Below, one piece after another: positions 16,909 to 24,836 of a stretch of 41,833 nucleotides of DNA. The stretch lies in contig JADHXQ010000032.1 in assembly GCA_016782885.1 (NCBI GenBank), forward strand, positions 1-41,833. The letters are read 5' to 3'. The translations under genes were made by a program, and so were the position numbers. Numbering within the stretch: the stretch's first letter is position 1; each line of letters opens with the position of its first letter. The notes beneath the pieces are model-generated. The model worked only from the letters and a program-made list of their open reading frames with translations. It did not search any database and was not told the DNA's origin. The DNA is from Phycisphaerae bacterium. GTDB lineage: Bacteria; Planctomycetota; Phycisphaerae; SM23-33.

Positions 16909-18120
16909 CTACTTGCCGGTTTTGGCGCAGACCAGGTCGCCTGTTGGGCTGCGTGCGTAGATGAATCCGTCGCAAATTGCGGGGATTGTCCAGCATTTGG
17001 CGGACTTGAAGATCACACACGATGACAGTTCCTTGTAACGGTCGGGTGAGGCATTGGCGAATACCAGCTTGCCCGTTTCCGACAGGATGATCAGTTTTCC
17101 GTCGGCGGCTATCAGGGCTCCCATCCCCAGACCGCCTTCGGACCACTTGACGTCGCCGGTCTTGAGGTCGATGCACTTGAGATTCTTGTCGTCAAAACCG
17201 TAGACGCACCCGCCCAGCATTACACATCCGCTGAGCTTGGTATTCATGTTCTTGTTCTTCCAGATCGGTTTGGCGTCAGTCTTACCCAACGGCATAAGGC
17301 AGCAACCGGCGCCCATCCCTGTGGAGATAAACAGATTATCGCCAACGATAATCGGGTCGGCGCCGTTTATGTCGTGCTTGGTCTGCCAGGGAAACTCCCA
17401 CACCTTCTTACCGTCTGCTGTAGCCACGATAACAACGCTTCGATACGAGAACAGCACAACGTGCGGTTTCCCATCGCGTTCGATGGGTACGGGCGTGGAG
17501 TATCCGCCAACTCCAGGACCGCTGGACCATGCCGGCTTGCCCGTTTTCTTGTTGAGGGCGGTCCCCGCCGAACCGGCGTTCAGTATCAGCAGATCGCCGG
17601 CAACCAGCGGCGAACCGGAGAAGCCCCACTTGGGATGCTTGCTCTTGATTTTGGCGGTCCATTTGACGTCGCCCTTGTCCGCCGAGAAGCATCGCACCTC
17701 GCCGATCTTGGACAGCGTATACACATTGGCGCCGTCGATAGTCGGCGTGGCGTTGGGTCCGCCCTGGGCGCCTTTGAACTCCTTGGGCACGTACAGTTCG
17801 GCTGGGTAGGACTGCGACCATATCTTCTTGCCCGTCTTGGCGTCGAAGCAGAACAGCGTGTCTTTCCTGGCGTCATTGCCCACCGCGAAGGCTCGCCCGC
17901 CGCCAACGGCGATCGAAGCGAAACCCTTGCCGATTTTCGCCTCCCACACGATTTTCACGCCGGCAGAGGCGTCGAACCAGCCGGTCTCCCTGGAAACGCC
18001 CGTGTGATCGGGCCCGCGATACATCGGCCACTCGCCGGCCTCTACAACTACCATCGCCGACGACGCGATAACGATCGCTAACAGACATACGGGCAGACCG
18101 AGCTTGATTCGTTTCAACAT
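16909..18120 (-). CDS. Secreted PQQ-like beta-propeller protein, copy 2
   Basis: A 403-residue exported protein with signal peptide 1-28 (ending VEA). It begins its mature part with GEWPMYRGPDHTGVS, the typical opening of planctomycete PQQ-like (WD-type) propellers. Repeats with FCFDAKTGKKIWS, CFSADKGDVKWTAKI, ALNKKTGKPAWSS and CIDLKTGDVKWSEG mark successive blades. AAGGAG precedes the ATG. Members of this fold include quinoprotein dehydrogenases and non-enzymatic BamB-like scaffolds; no PQQ or calcium ligand set can be confirmed here, so an enzyme role is uncertain. It is a tandem paralogue of the next gene upstream, which ends 39 nt before it. Confidence 0.87.
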   Translation of the reverse strand: MLKRIKLGLPVCLLAIVIASSAMVVVEAGEWPMYRGPDHTGVSRETGWFDASAGVKIVWEAKIGKGFASIAVGGGRAFAVGNDARKDTLFCFDAKTGKKIWSQSYPAELYVPKEFKGAQGGPNATPTIDGANVYTLSKIGEVRCFSADKGDVKWTAKIKSKHPKWGFSGSPLVAGDLLILNAGSAGTALNKKTGKPAWSSGPGVGGYSTPVPIERDGKPHVVLFSYRSVVIVATADGKKVWEFPWQTKHDINGADPIIVGDNLFISTGMGAGCCLMPLGKTDAKPIWKNKNMNTKLSGCVMLGGCVYGFDDKNLKCIDLKTGDVKWSEGGLGMGALIAADGKLIILSETGKLVFANASPDRYKELSSCVIFKSAKCWTIPAICDGFIYARSPTGDLVCAKTGK

Positions 18121-18159
18121 CTTGCAGTCTCCTTGTCGAAATCCAGCGTTTTATTCGTT

Positions 18160-19374
18160 CTACTTACCGGCCTTGGCGCACACCATGTCGCCTGCGGCGT
18201 CACGCGCGTAGATAAGCCCGTCGGAAAGCGTGGGCATTGTCCAGCAATGCGCAGTGGTTTTGAGAATCACGCCCGAGGACAACACCTTGTATCCGTCCGG
18301 TGAGGCCGGAGCAATTACCAGCTTGCCCTTTTCCGACAGCAGGATCAGCTTCCCGTCAGCAAGCATCACCGTGCCCTTTCCGAGGCCGCCTTCGGACCAT
18401 TTCTGCTCGCCGGTCTTGAGATCCAGACACACGAGTTCCTTTTCGTCAAAACCGTAGAGGTATCCGTCCAGCATCACGCATCCGCTCAGGTGGTTCTTCA
18501 TATTCTTGTTCTTCCAGATCGGCTTGGGGTCGGACTTCCCCATGGGCACGAGGCTGCAGCCCGTACCGTATCCTGAAGAAATGAAGACGTTCTTGCCGGC
18601 GACTATTGGGTCCGCGGCGTTTACGTCGTACTTGGTCTTCCAGGGAGCTTCCCAGGCCTTCTTCCCGTCGGCGACGGCGACGAGCGCAACAGTCTTAGCC
18701 GTGAACAGCAGAACGTGCGGTTTTCCGCCATGTTCGATGGGCACAGGCGTGGAATATCCGCAGGCGGCCGGACCGCTGGACCACGCCACCTTGCCCGTGC
18801 TCTTGTTGAACGCCATCCCGGCGGTGCCCGCATTGAGTATCAGCAGATCGCCGGAAACCAGCGCCGAACCGGCGAAACCCCACTTGGGCGTCTTGGCCTT
18901 GATTTTCGCGGTCCACTTGACTTTGCCCTTGTCTACCGACAGGCAGTGCACGTCGCCATGCTTGGAAATCGTGTACACACTGTCGCCATCGATAGTCGGC
19001 GTGGCGTAGGGACCGGGCTTGTGCGCACCCATGTACTCGCCGGGCACGGACCCTGCAGCCGCATAAGAGAACGACCATATCTTCTTGCCGGTCTTGGCGT
19101 CAAAGCAGAATACCGTATCTTTGTTGGCGCCATAGCCCGTTGCAAAGGCGCGCCCGCCGCCGACGGCGATCGCGCCATATCCCGAGCCGATCTTCGCTTC
19201 CCAGATCACCTTCACGCCGGCCGACGCGTCGAACCAGCCGGTCTCCTTGGAAATCCCCGTGTGGTCGGGCCCGCGGTACATCGTCCACTCACCGGCCTCC
19301 ACAACGACCATTGCAGACGAGGCGATAACAATCGCTAACAGAACGGGCAGGCCAAGCTTGATTCGTTTCAACAT
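18160..19374 (-). CDS. Secreted PQQ-like beta-propeller protein, copy 1
   Basis: A 404-residue exported propeller protein, first gene of the minus-strand operon. The signal region is almost identical to that of the following copy (MLKRIKLGLPV, then LLAIVIASSAMVVVEAGEW), and the two proteins align over their whole length without major gaps. Blade motifs include FCFDAKTGKKIWSFS, CLSVDKGKVKWTAKI, AFNKSTGKVAWSSG and CLDLKTGEQKWSEGG. GAGGAG precedes the ATG by a normal distance. As with its partner, catalytic PQQ binding is not demonstrated. The divergence is spread through the blades, suggesting an established duplication with some specialisation. Confidence 0.87.
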   Translation of the reverse strand: MLKRIKLGLPVLLAIVIASSAMVVVEAGEWTMYRGPDHTGISKETGWFDASAGVKVIWEAKIGSGYGAIAVGGGRAFATGYGANKDTVFCFDAKTGKKIWSFSYAAAGSVPGEYMGAHKPGPYATPTIDGDSVYTISKHGDVHCLSVDKGKVKWTAKIKAKTPKWGFAGSALVSGDLLILNAGTAGMAFNKSTGKVAWSSGPAACGYSTPVPIEHGGKPHVLLFTAKTVALVAVADGKKAWEAPWKTKYDVNAADPIVAGKNVFISSGYGTGCSLVPMGKSDPKPIWKNKNMKNHLSGCVMLDGYLYGFDEKELVCLDLKTGEQKWSEGGLGKGTVMLADGKLILLSEKGKLVIAPASPDGYKVLSSGVILKTTAHCWTMPTLSDGLIYARDAAGDMVCAKAGK

Positions 19375-19444
19375 TTTGTATTCTCCTCTTACGGAATCTG
19401 ACGTTGAATGTTACTTGCGACACCAGCCGCAAGCTTCGGGTGTA

Positions 19445-19472
19445 ATTATAACACCAGCCCAATCCGCCGCAA
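19445..19472 (-). promoter_or_regulatory. Candidate promoter with overlapping operator for the PQQ-like operon
   Basis: On the minus strand TTGCGG (plus 19467-19472), a 16-bp spacer and a perfect TATAAT (plus 19445-19450). The -10 box sits inside a short dyad (GGTGT and ACACC on either side), which could be an operator. Its position, about 70 nt from the ATG at 19374, is reasonable. Confidence 0.5.
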
Positions 19473-19501
19473 GCGCCGACTTTGGCGCTGAACAGGGCAA
19501 T

Positions 19502-19522
19502 CGCACCTGAATCTCAGGTGCG
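19502..19522. repeat. Perfect 9-bp hairpin
   Basis: CGCACCTGA, a three-base loop ATC, then TCAGGTGCG. There is no T run on either side, so it is not a clear intrinsic terminator. Confidence 0.6.
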
Positions 19523-19825
19523 CCAAAGGCGAAAACCTGGCAGTTGGCAGTTGGCGACGACAACGGCAACGACCGCAGCAACAACCAGGGCCGCACGCCT
19601 GCCAATCCATACCACCCGATACCCGCCGTCAGACTTTCGCCGTTCACCTATCGCCTTATCTCAGAACGTGCCACAATGTGTCAAGGGATATTCGTACTGC
19701 TTCCGCTTGCGGCATGGCATGGTTCCTGCCCGCCCTGCTTAGCCTGAGCAAGGTCGAAGGGAGCGGAATCGAAGGGGGCGAACGGTTTGCGAAAGGAGAT
19801 CCGTGTTAGAAAAACGGTTTATGCC

Positions 19826-19854
19826 TTGCATTATCAAAGAGTGTATTTTATTCT
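19826..19854 (+). promoter_or_regulatory. Promoter of the AAA ATPase gene, leaderless arrangement
   Basis: TTGCAT at 19826-19831, a 17-bp spacer and TATTCT at 19849-19854. The ATG at 19862 is seven bases further on, and there is no Shine-Dalgarno sequence, so the mRNA probably begins at the start codon. Confidence 0.5.
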
Positions 19855-19861
19855 GCATGGT

Positions 19862-21118
19862 ATGAAAAGGATATACGAGACTCTGTTGCGCGAGTATTTG
19901 GATATGTTCCCCTGCGTGGCGCTTATCGGGCCGAGGCAGTCGGGAAAAACAACTCTGCTGCATACTTTGCCAAATGACTGGAGTTATTTTGATTTGGAGT
20001 CATCCAGCGATTATTCGGTCATTGCAGACGATCCGGATCTGTTTCTTCGCTTGAATAGCGACAAAGTCGCCATCGATGAAGCACAGATACTACCGGCGCT
20101 TTTCACGGCTCTTCGTGTGGCCATCGATGCCGATCGCACCACGAAGGGGCGTTTTATCATTACCGGTTCGAGCTCCCCGAGCCTGTTGCGGTCAATCTCC
20201 GAGAGCCTTGCCGGCAGAATCGGCATTATAGAGATATCCCCATTCATGTGGGCGGAGGTCAATGAGCGAACTGTTTCGACGTTAGTGAACAGTATTGTCG
20301 ATGGACCCAAGGATCCGCAATCGGTGATAGACGCCCTGGCGCCGGGAGCCCGAAGCCTCGAAGATGCTTTCGGCATTCGTGATATTCGTGATGTTTTTGA
20401 TTACTGGTTCAGGGGCGGATACCCCGAGCCGTGGCTCGAAAACAATCGGCGTTTTTCAGAAAGATGGGCCGATCAATATGTGACCACCTATCTCCAGCGC
20501 GATGTCGCGAGGTTGTTTCCGGGTCTGAATCAGGAACGATTCCGAATTTTCCTGCAGATGCTGGGAGGGTCATCCGGACAGGTCATTAACTATGCTAACA
20601 TTGCCCGCGCGATTGGAGTATCGCAACCGACGGCCCGTGATTATTTTGAAATTGCGCACGGAACGTTTATTTGGCGGCGCATACCCGCTTATTCGAAGAA
20701 CACCACCAAGCGCATTGTAAAGCATCCCAAGGGATACATGAGAGACTCCGGGCTCCTGCATTTTCTTCTCAGGATTCAGGATATTCCTTCACTGCAGGCC
20801 CATCCGCAAGCTGGAGCCTCCTGGGAAGGAATGGTCATCGAAGAAATCATCAGGCAGCTCAACAGCCTGGGCGTATCATTTGACTATTACTACTACAGAA
20901 CCGCCGCCGGCGCTGAAGTCGACCTGATCCTCGATGGGGCCTTCGGAACGATTCCGGTTGAAATAAAATCGGGCCAGAACGTCGGTCTTCGAGATCTGAA
21001 GAGCATAAGAAACTTCATCAAAGAACAGGAATGCCCCTACGGCGTTGTAATCAATAATGACACCAAGCCTCGATTGTACGATGATAGACTGCTTGGAATT
21101 CCTTTCGCCTTTCTCTAG
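19862..21118 (+). CDS. AAA ATPase with DUF4143 C-terminal domain
   Basis: A 418-residue protein starting MKRIYETLLREYLDMFPCV; this start follows a promoter-like element and matches the family N-terminus. The Walker A motif is GPRQSGKTTL (about residues 22-31), Walker B-like VAIDEAQILPAL lies near 70, and a sensor motif FIITGSSSPSLL near 97-108. The C-terminal DUF4143 region includes DVFDYWFRGGYPEPWL, the winged-helix ARAIGVSQPTARDYF and a PD-(D/E)xK-like EVDLIL..IPVEIKSG. This family is widespread, often in accessory DNA, and its biological role is unsettled. The gene is noticeably more AT-rich than its neighbours, is on the opposite strand, and is followed by a perfect inverted repeat, all consistent with horizontal acquisition. 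Confidence 0.9.
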   Translation: MKRIYETLLREYLDMFPCVALIGPRQSGKTTLLHTLPNDWSYFDLESSSDYSVIADDPDLFLRLNSDKVAIDEAQILPALFTALRVAIDADRTTKGRFIITGSSSPSLLRSISESLAGRIGIIEISPFMWAEVNERTVSTLVNSIVDGPKDPQSVIDALAPGARSLEDAFGIRDIRDVFDYWFRGGYPEPWLENNRRFSERWADQYVTTYLQRDVARLFPGLNQERFRIFLQMLGGSSGQVINYANIARAIGVSQPTARDYFEIAHGTFIWRRIPAYSKNTTKRIVKHPKGYMRDSGLLHFLLRIQDIPSLQAHPQAGASWEGMVIEEIIRQLNSLGVSFDYYYYRTAAGAEVDLILDGAFGTIPVEIKSGQNVGLRDLKSIRNFIKEQECPYGVVINNDTKPRLYDDRLLGIPFAFL

Positions 21119-21144
21119 AGACTTCCCATTGACGAGAGTGTGGC

Positions 21145-21240
21145 GAGCCTATGGGGTCAGAGCGCCATTAGACATTAAGCATGCCTATTTACATGAAAAG
21201 CATCCCTTAGTGTCTAATGGCGCTCTGACCCCATAGGCTC
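21145..21240. repeat. Perfect 30-bp inverted repeat, REP/MITE-like hairpin
   Basis: Left arm 21145-21174 (begins GAGCCTATGGGGTCAGAG) and right arm 21211-21240 (ends CTCTGACCCCATAGGCTC) are exact reverse complements over 30 bp. The pairing continues inward with one mismatch for a few more bases, leaving a loop of about 26 nt. The GGGGTCAGAGCGCCATTA sequence resembles ends of REP-associated tyrosine transposase (RAYT) elements seen in environmental genomes; this is recall. No transposase is present, so it would be non-autonomous. The right arm supplies the last codons and TAA of the beta-helix gene. Confidence 0.85.
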
Positions 21241-22379
21241 TTCTTTAGTCGCTCTTTCACCCAGAGATATTTCCCCAGGTCTTTGCGCTGCTCAGCGGTG
21301 GCCAATCTGTCCAGGGCGCCCTTTCCAAGACGGTCTTGCACCTGCTGATAGTACAGGCTGGCCGGTGTGACGCGGGCGCCTTCCTCGTCGTTCTTGCCCG
21401 AGCCGATCACCCAACTGATTCCGCCCGGAGGCGCCTTGACTTCGAATCCCGGTGCGACACAGTTATAGAAACATGTCTGCGTTCCCGCCCAATCGTGACC
21501 GGTGCCGGAGTTGCCGCGGAATCGTGATTCCATGGGCCTCTCAGATTTCACGTTGTCGAACAAAGTGCCGACAGAATAACGATGGTGCGGGCCAGCAGAG
21601 GACTTGGAGTCAAATCCGATGCAATCGACGAACACGTTGGGGCCTGCCGTTCTCGCCTGTGTTACAAACTCATGGCGTCCGTTGTAGGCAAGGCAACGTT
21701 GCACCAGATTCAGTTGCCCGTCAATCATGAACGTGTACCGACGGCCGCCGGCGATCTTCGACGCGTGGCCAAGATTGGCGCAGTCCTGAACAGTCGCACG
21801 TTTCCCGGAAGCGGAGACCAGGGACCAGCCGAAATAGTTGCCTGTGAAGTATCTATGGCTGGTATGAGGCTGGAGGCCATCTGATTTGGGACCAACCTTG
21901 ATCAACGCCCGTTTGTATTTGTAGTCGTCGTAACCGGTCGCAATGACGACCGAGCCGTCCGGGCCGTTGCCTTGGCCTCGAAGAACCGTGCCGCTGTGGT
22001 TGATCATAAGTGTGCCATCGACCCGGTAAACCCCTCGCTTGAGCAGCAGCGCCCCACGATGGCCAGATTGGCCAAGCGGCAGGGCTCCCAGTTTATCCAG
22101 CGCATCCTGGATACGCCTGGTGTCGTCGCCCTGACTCGGTTCAAGCGTGATCTTCACGGGAACGTGGGGAATCGCCCTTTCGCCGGAATGATAGCCCACA
22201 TGGGAGAAGTCAGGGAGACGGTTTCCCTTTGTGTCCTTCGAATAGACCAGCTTTCCTGACGGATCAAGACGGTACAGTTTGCTTGTGCCTCGCTCAACAA
22301 TTGTTTGCGCCTTCAGATTGCCTTGGAATACAAGCAAGGCTATGCAGACGATAAGGTGTGCCGATATCTTCACTGTCAT
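21207..22379 (-). CDS. Secreted beta-helix (pectate-lyase-like) protein, probably degraded
   Basis: A 390-residue exported protein; ATG at 22379 is used, preceded by AAGAGAA (a TTG at 22394 is an alternative). After a signal peptide comes an N-terminal segment LYRLDPSGKLVYSKDTKGNRLPDFSHVGYHSG, then the start of a pectin-lyase-like beta-helix: DDTRRIQDALDKLGALP, GALLLKRGVYRVDGTLMINHSGTVLRGQG. The second half (TVQDCANLGHASKIAGGRRYTF, CLAYNGRHEFVTQARTAGPNVFVDCIG, PHHRYSVGTLFDNV) is also typical. From memory, relatives carry about 100 or more additional residues between these halves, so an internal in-frame deletion is suspected near residue 160. The C-terminal SLWGQSAIRH is encoded by the inverted repeat at 21145-21240. 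Likely a polysaccharide-associated protein that has lost part of its fold. Confidence 0.7.
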   Translation of the reverse strand: MTVKISAHLIVCIALLVFQGNLKAQTIVERGTSKLYRLDPSGKLVYSKDTKGNRLPDFSHVGYHSGERAIPHVPVKITLEPSQGDDTRRIQDALDKLGALPLGQSGHRGALLLKRGVYRVDGTLMINHSGTVLRGQGNGPDGSVVIATGYDDYKYKRALIKVGPKSDGLQPHTSHRYFTGNYFGWSLVSASGKRATVQDCANLGHASKIAGGRRYTFMIDGQLNLVQRCLAYNGRHEFVTQARTAGPNVFVDCIGFDSKSSAGPHHRYSVGTLFDNVKSERPMESRFRGNSGTGHDWAGTQTCFYNCVAPGFEVKAPPGGISWVIGSGKNDEEGARVTPASLYYQQVQDRLGKGALDRLATAEQRKDLGKYLWVKERLKKSLWGQSAIRH

Positions 22380-22416
22380 TTTTCTCTTGTTCAACGTTAA
22401 AGCTCACCGCCTATCG

Positions 22417-23544
22417 CTATCGCAAAAATCCCGCGAGTCTGTCTATCACCTGCCCGACAACGATCTCCGGGCTCGAGGCGCCGGCCAGCACGCCTATGGA
22501 AAGCGGGCGGCGCGTCGGCAGCCAATCGTCCAGGGCCACCGGCTCGTCAAGATTCGAATCGTAGGCAATGACGCGATCGGCAGAGACAATTGCATCGGCG
22601 TTTTCGATGAAAAATGCCGGAACGTACCCGCGCGCCAGTTCGTGCAGATGACGCGTATTGGACGAACCAAAGCCCCCTACCACCATCACGAGGTCGCACC
22701 CGGACGAACACAACTCGGCGGCCGACGTCTGATGGTCCTGCGTGGCGTGGCAGACAGTGGGCTCAAAGAGGAGTCTGTCGGCGGAAAGATCTGCGCCGAA
22801 TCGAACGGCAAATGCCCCCTCGAGTATCTCTCGCACGGCCACGGTATCGCTGTAGAGCATGGTGGTCTGGCTGACCTGGGCAAGTTGCCCGAACGGTTCG
22901 AGCGACTCAGCATTGGTGCAGATCGGCGGAAAGAATTCGGCGAACTTTTCGTCCGGGATATCACCGGCAATCATGTCGGCGAACTGTCCGGTCTTGATGA
23001 GGTCTCCAACAACCAGGTACTTCCCGCCGACCGCGTCGAGCCTGGACTTGGTGACCACAGTTTCGTCGTGATCGGAGCGTCCGAAGATAAGCACGCCGAA
23101 GGCGTTTTCTGCGGCCCGGCAGGCCCACAACCACAGGCGTCGAACGTCACCGCAGGTCGTGTCGATGACCTCGCAACCGACCTTTTTGAGGCGCTGCTCG
23201 GTATCGACCTTCACGCCGAACGCGGGGATCACGGCACGATCGGCGGGCGTAATGAAATCTTCGAGGTTGTCGACCTGGTCGGAGTTGAGTATCCGAACGC
23301 CAAGGCCCGCGAAGTAGTCGTTGACCCACGGATTGTGGATTATCTGCCCGAGCAGGAACAGGCTGGAGGGATCGGCGTCCCGCGCGGCGCAGGCTTCTTC
23401 GAGCATCGCCAGCGCGCGGTTGACACCGCGGCAGAACCCGAACGCCGTCGGCAGGCGAATCTCCCCGCCGGGCAATCGCAAGACGTTGCCCGAGGCGCGG
23501 ACAGCGTCGATCGTTTCGCTGGCAAAAAATGTTGACTGTCTCAT
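22417..23544 (-). CDS. ispH: 4-hydroxy-3-methylbut-2-enyl diphosphate reductase IspH
   Basis: A 375-residue IspH (LytB), the last enzyme of the MEP isoprenoid pathway, which reduces HMBPP to IPP and DMAPP with a [4Fe-4S] cluster. The three cluster cysteines are present: C38 in FGFCRGV, C131 in DTTCGDV and C265 in TVCHATQ. Substrate-binding residues are H70 (HNPWVN), H159 (HDETVV), the SQTTM segment near 225-229 and SSN in GGFGSSNTRHL near 294-296. It is longer than the E. coli enzyme (about 316), with additional sequence near 180-220 (DLIKTGQFADMIAGDIPDEK) and an N-terminal extension. It lies downstream of the sigma-factor trio, with a 37-nt gap, and ahead of the beta-helix gene. Confidence 0.95.
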   Translation of the reverse strand: MRQSTFFASETIDAVRASGNVLRLPGGEIRLPTAFGFCRGVNRALAMLEEACAARDADPSSLFLLGQIIHNPWVNDYFAGLGVRILNSDQVDNLEDFITPADRAVIPAFGVKVDTEQRLKKVGCEVIDTTCGDVRRLWLWACRAAENAFGVLIFGRSDHDETVVTKSRLDAVGGKYLVVGDLIKTGQFADMIAGDIPDEKFAEFFPPICTNAESLEPFGQLAQVSQTTMLYSDTVAVREILEGAFAVRFGADLSADRLLFEPTVCHATQDHQTSAAELCSSGCDLVMVVGGFGSSNTRHLHELARGYVPAFFIENADAIVSADRVIAYDSNLDEPVALDDWLPTRRPLSIGVLAGASSPEIVVGQVIDRLAGFLR

Positions 23545-23581
23545 TGCATGAAATGAACAGCGTTTCTTCGGGTCGCGGCGC

Positions 23582-24235
23582 TTACTTCTTCTTGCCCGAA
23601 TCTTTGCCCCTGGACGGTTTCGTGGTTGCTTTCAACCAATCCGCCACGCGCTGGGCGACTATATTTCTGCGTTCGGCCTGGCGGTTGGAAAGTTCTTTGC
23701 GCAGGCGGCTGAGCTGGTTGCTCATCTGGTCGAGCTTGTACTTGGTTATCTTCAGTTGGGCGTCAAACTGCACGCCGGCAAGACGCCCGAGGTCGCTCCG
23801 CAGTTTCTTGAGGTCGCCCTCGGATTTCGTTTTCTGTATCTTTCCGAGAACCTTACTGATCTCGATACGGGTTTTCTGCTCCCGGTCGACTTCGCTTCGA
23901 ACGGCCTTGTCGAGGTCCTTGTAGCGCCTGTGCCACTGCCAGGCAAACTTAAGCGTTCCCCGATACCGCTTGTCGCTGGTCTTCTTCTGGGCCATCAGGC
24001 TGTCGTAGAATTCGCGGCGGCTTTTCTTGAGGAAGTCCAGCAACTGCTTTTCTTCGGCGGGCGTGGGCAGCGACGATTTGCGTTTGGGCTTGGGCTTCGG
24101 CTTGGGCGCGGGCTTGGTGGTGGTCTTTGTGCGCGGGGCAGCGCCCCCGGCCGTCGCCGGAGACCGCTGAGATACCGACACCAACAGCCCGCAGAACAAC
24201 GCCGCGGTCAGAAGCACCGTCAGGTGTTTTGCCAT
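23582..24235 (-). CDS. Exported coiled-coil protein, third gene of sigma-factor operon
   Basis: A 217-residue exported protein starting MAKHLTVLLTAALFCGLLV. The ATG at 24235 lies one base after the stop of the anti-sigma-like gene, so translation is probably coupled; longer upstream frames are overlap artefacts. After the signal comes a proline/lysine linker (KPAPKPKPKPKRK), then a predominantly helical, highly charged region (about 60-200: DLDKAVRSEVDREQKTRIEISKVLGKIQ, DQMSNQLSRLRKELSNRQAERR) suggestive of a coiled coil. The tail is basic (SGKKK). No family was recognised. Its position after an ECF sigma and a membrane anti-sigma suggests a periplasmic sensor or stress protein, comparable in concept to CpxP/CnrX-type partners; this is inference. 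Confidence 0.7.
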   Translation of the reverse strand: MAKHLTVLLTAALFCGLLVSVSQRSPATAGGAAPRTKTTTKPAPKPKPKPKRKSSLPTPAEEKQLLDFLKKSRREFYDSLMAQKKTSDKRYRGTLKFAWQWHRRYKDLDKAVRSEVDREQKTRIEISKVLGKIQKTKSEGDLKKLRSDLGRLAGVQFDAQLKITKYKLDQMSNQLSRLRKELSNRQAERRNIVAQRVADWLKATTKPSRGKDSGKKK

Positions 24236-24236
24236 T

Positions 24237-24836
24237 TCAGACCTCGCGAAAGCTGCCTGGCACGGTATCATTGAACGTCTCGGATTCGCCCATTGGATGA
24301 TCTTCGAGCCACAATCGCCAGAGTTCCTCGAGTTCCGGATCGAGTTCTTCAACGTTGGGAGCTTCGATCGGTTCGGGGGTCGGTTCGGGCGCGAAGAGGG
24401 CGGTCTCGATCTCGTCGAGGTCGCCGGCAAGAAGTGCCAGTTGCGGATCCTGCTCGGGCATCGACCAGACTTTCTGGCTCTGCTCGCCGTCGTCGAACAA
24501 CCACGCCAGCGGATCGTAGGTCGACAGGATCGATCCGGTAGTCATCAGGTTGATCAACCCCAGCGAGATAACGATCATCGCCGCGGCGGAAACGCCCGAC
24601 ATGAAAGCCAATCTCACCCGCTTTCGTATTCTCACCCCGCGGAGGGCGGAAACTATTCGTCGGTGTGCCCGCTGGTCAGCCCGCGAAGGCAGCTGGGTTG
24701 CGGGGGTATCGCCCAAGGCCTTCTCGCAACGGAGGAAATCATCGGTCAACTCCCGCTCGCTGTCAGTAAGCTGGATAGGTTCCCCATCCAACCATCTGGC
24801 CACCCTGTCAAATTGTTCGTTGTTCCACTGAGTCAT
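24237..24836 (-). CDS. Membrane-anchored anti-sigma-like protein
   Basis: A 199-residue protein whose ATG overlaps the stop of the sigma-factor gene by 4 nt (ATGA). Residues 1-75 form a cytoplasmic part with ARWLDGEPIQLTDSERELTDDFL, similar in style to small anti-sigma domains (a short helical region with no zinc-binding HxxxCxxC). A single transmembrane helix spans about 76-98. The outer part is acidic (PEPTPEPIEAPNVEELDPELEELWRLW). Gene overlap, size and topology support a role as the cognate anti-sigma factor that holds the ECF sigma at the membrane. The domain itself was not matched to a named family. Confidence 0.7.
   Translation of the reverse strand: MTQWNNEQFDRVARWLDGEPIQLTDSERELTDDFLRCEKALGDTPATQLPSRADQRAHRRIVSALRGVRIRKRVRLAFMSGVSAAAMIVISLGLINLMTTGSILSTYDPLAWLFDDGEQSQKVWSMPEQDPQLALLAGDLDEIETALFAPEPTPEPIEAPNVEELDPELEELWRLWLEDHPMGESETFNDTVPGSFREV

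Larger units (their letters stand above)
19375..19825. other. Non-coding intergenic region with promoter, hairpins and heptamer repeats
   Basis: No convincing gene. On the minus strand near 19445-19472 is a candidate promoter for the propeller operon. Two hairpins follow: AGCGCC near 19472 with GGCGCT, and a 9-bp stem at 19502-19522. A two-unit heptamer (AGTTGGC at 19542-19548 and 19549-19555) lies next to them. The stretch near 19738-19775 (CCTGAGCAAGGTCGAAGG) resembles a dispersed intergenic repeat phrase seen in many environmental genomes; this is recall, not a search. Confidence 0.5.
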
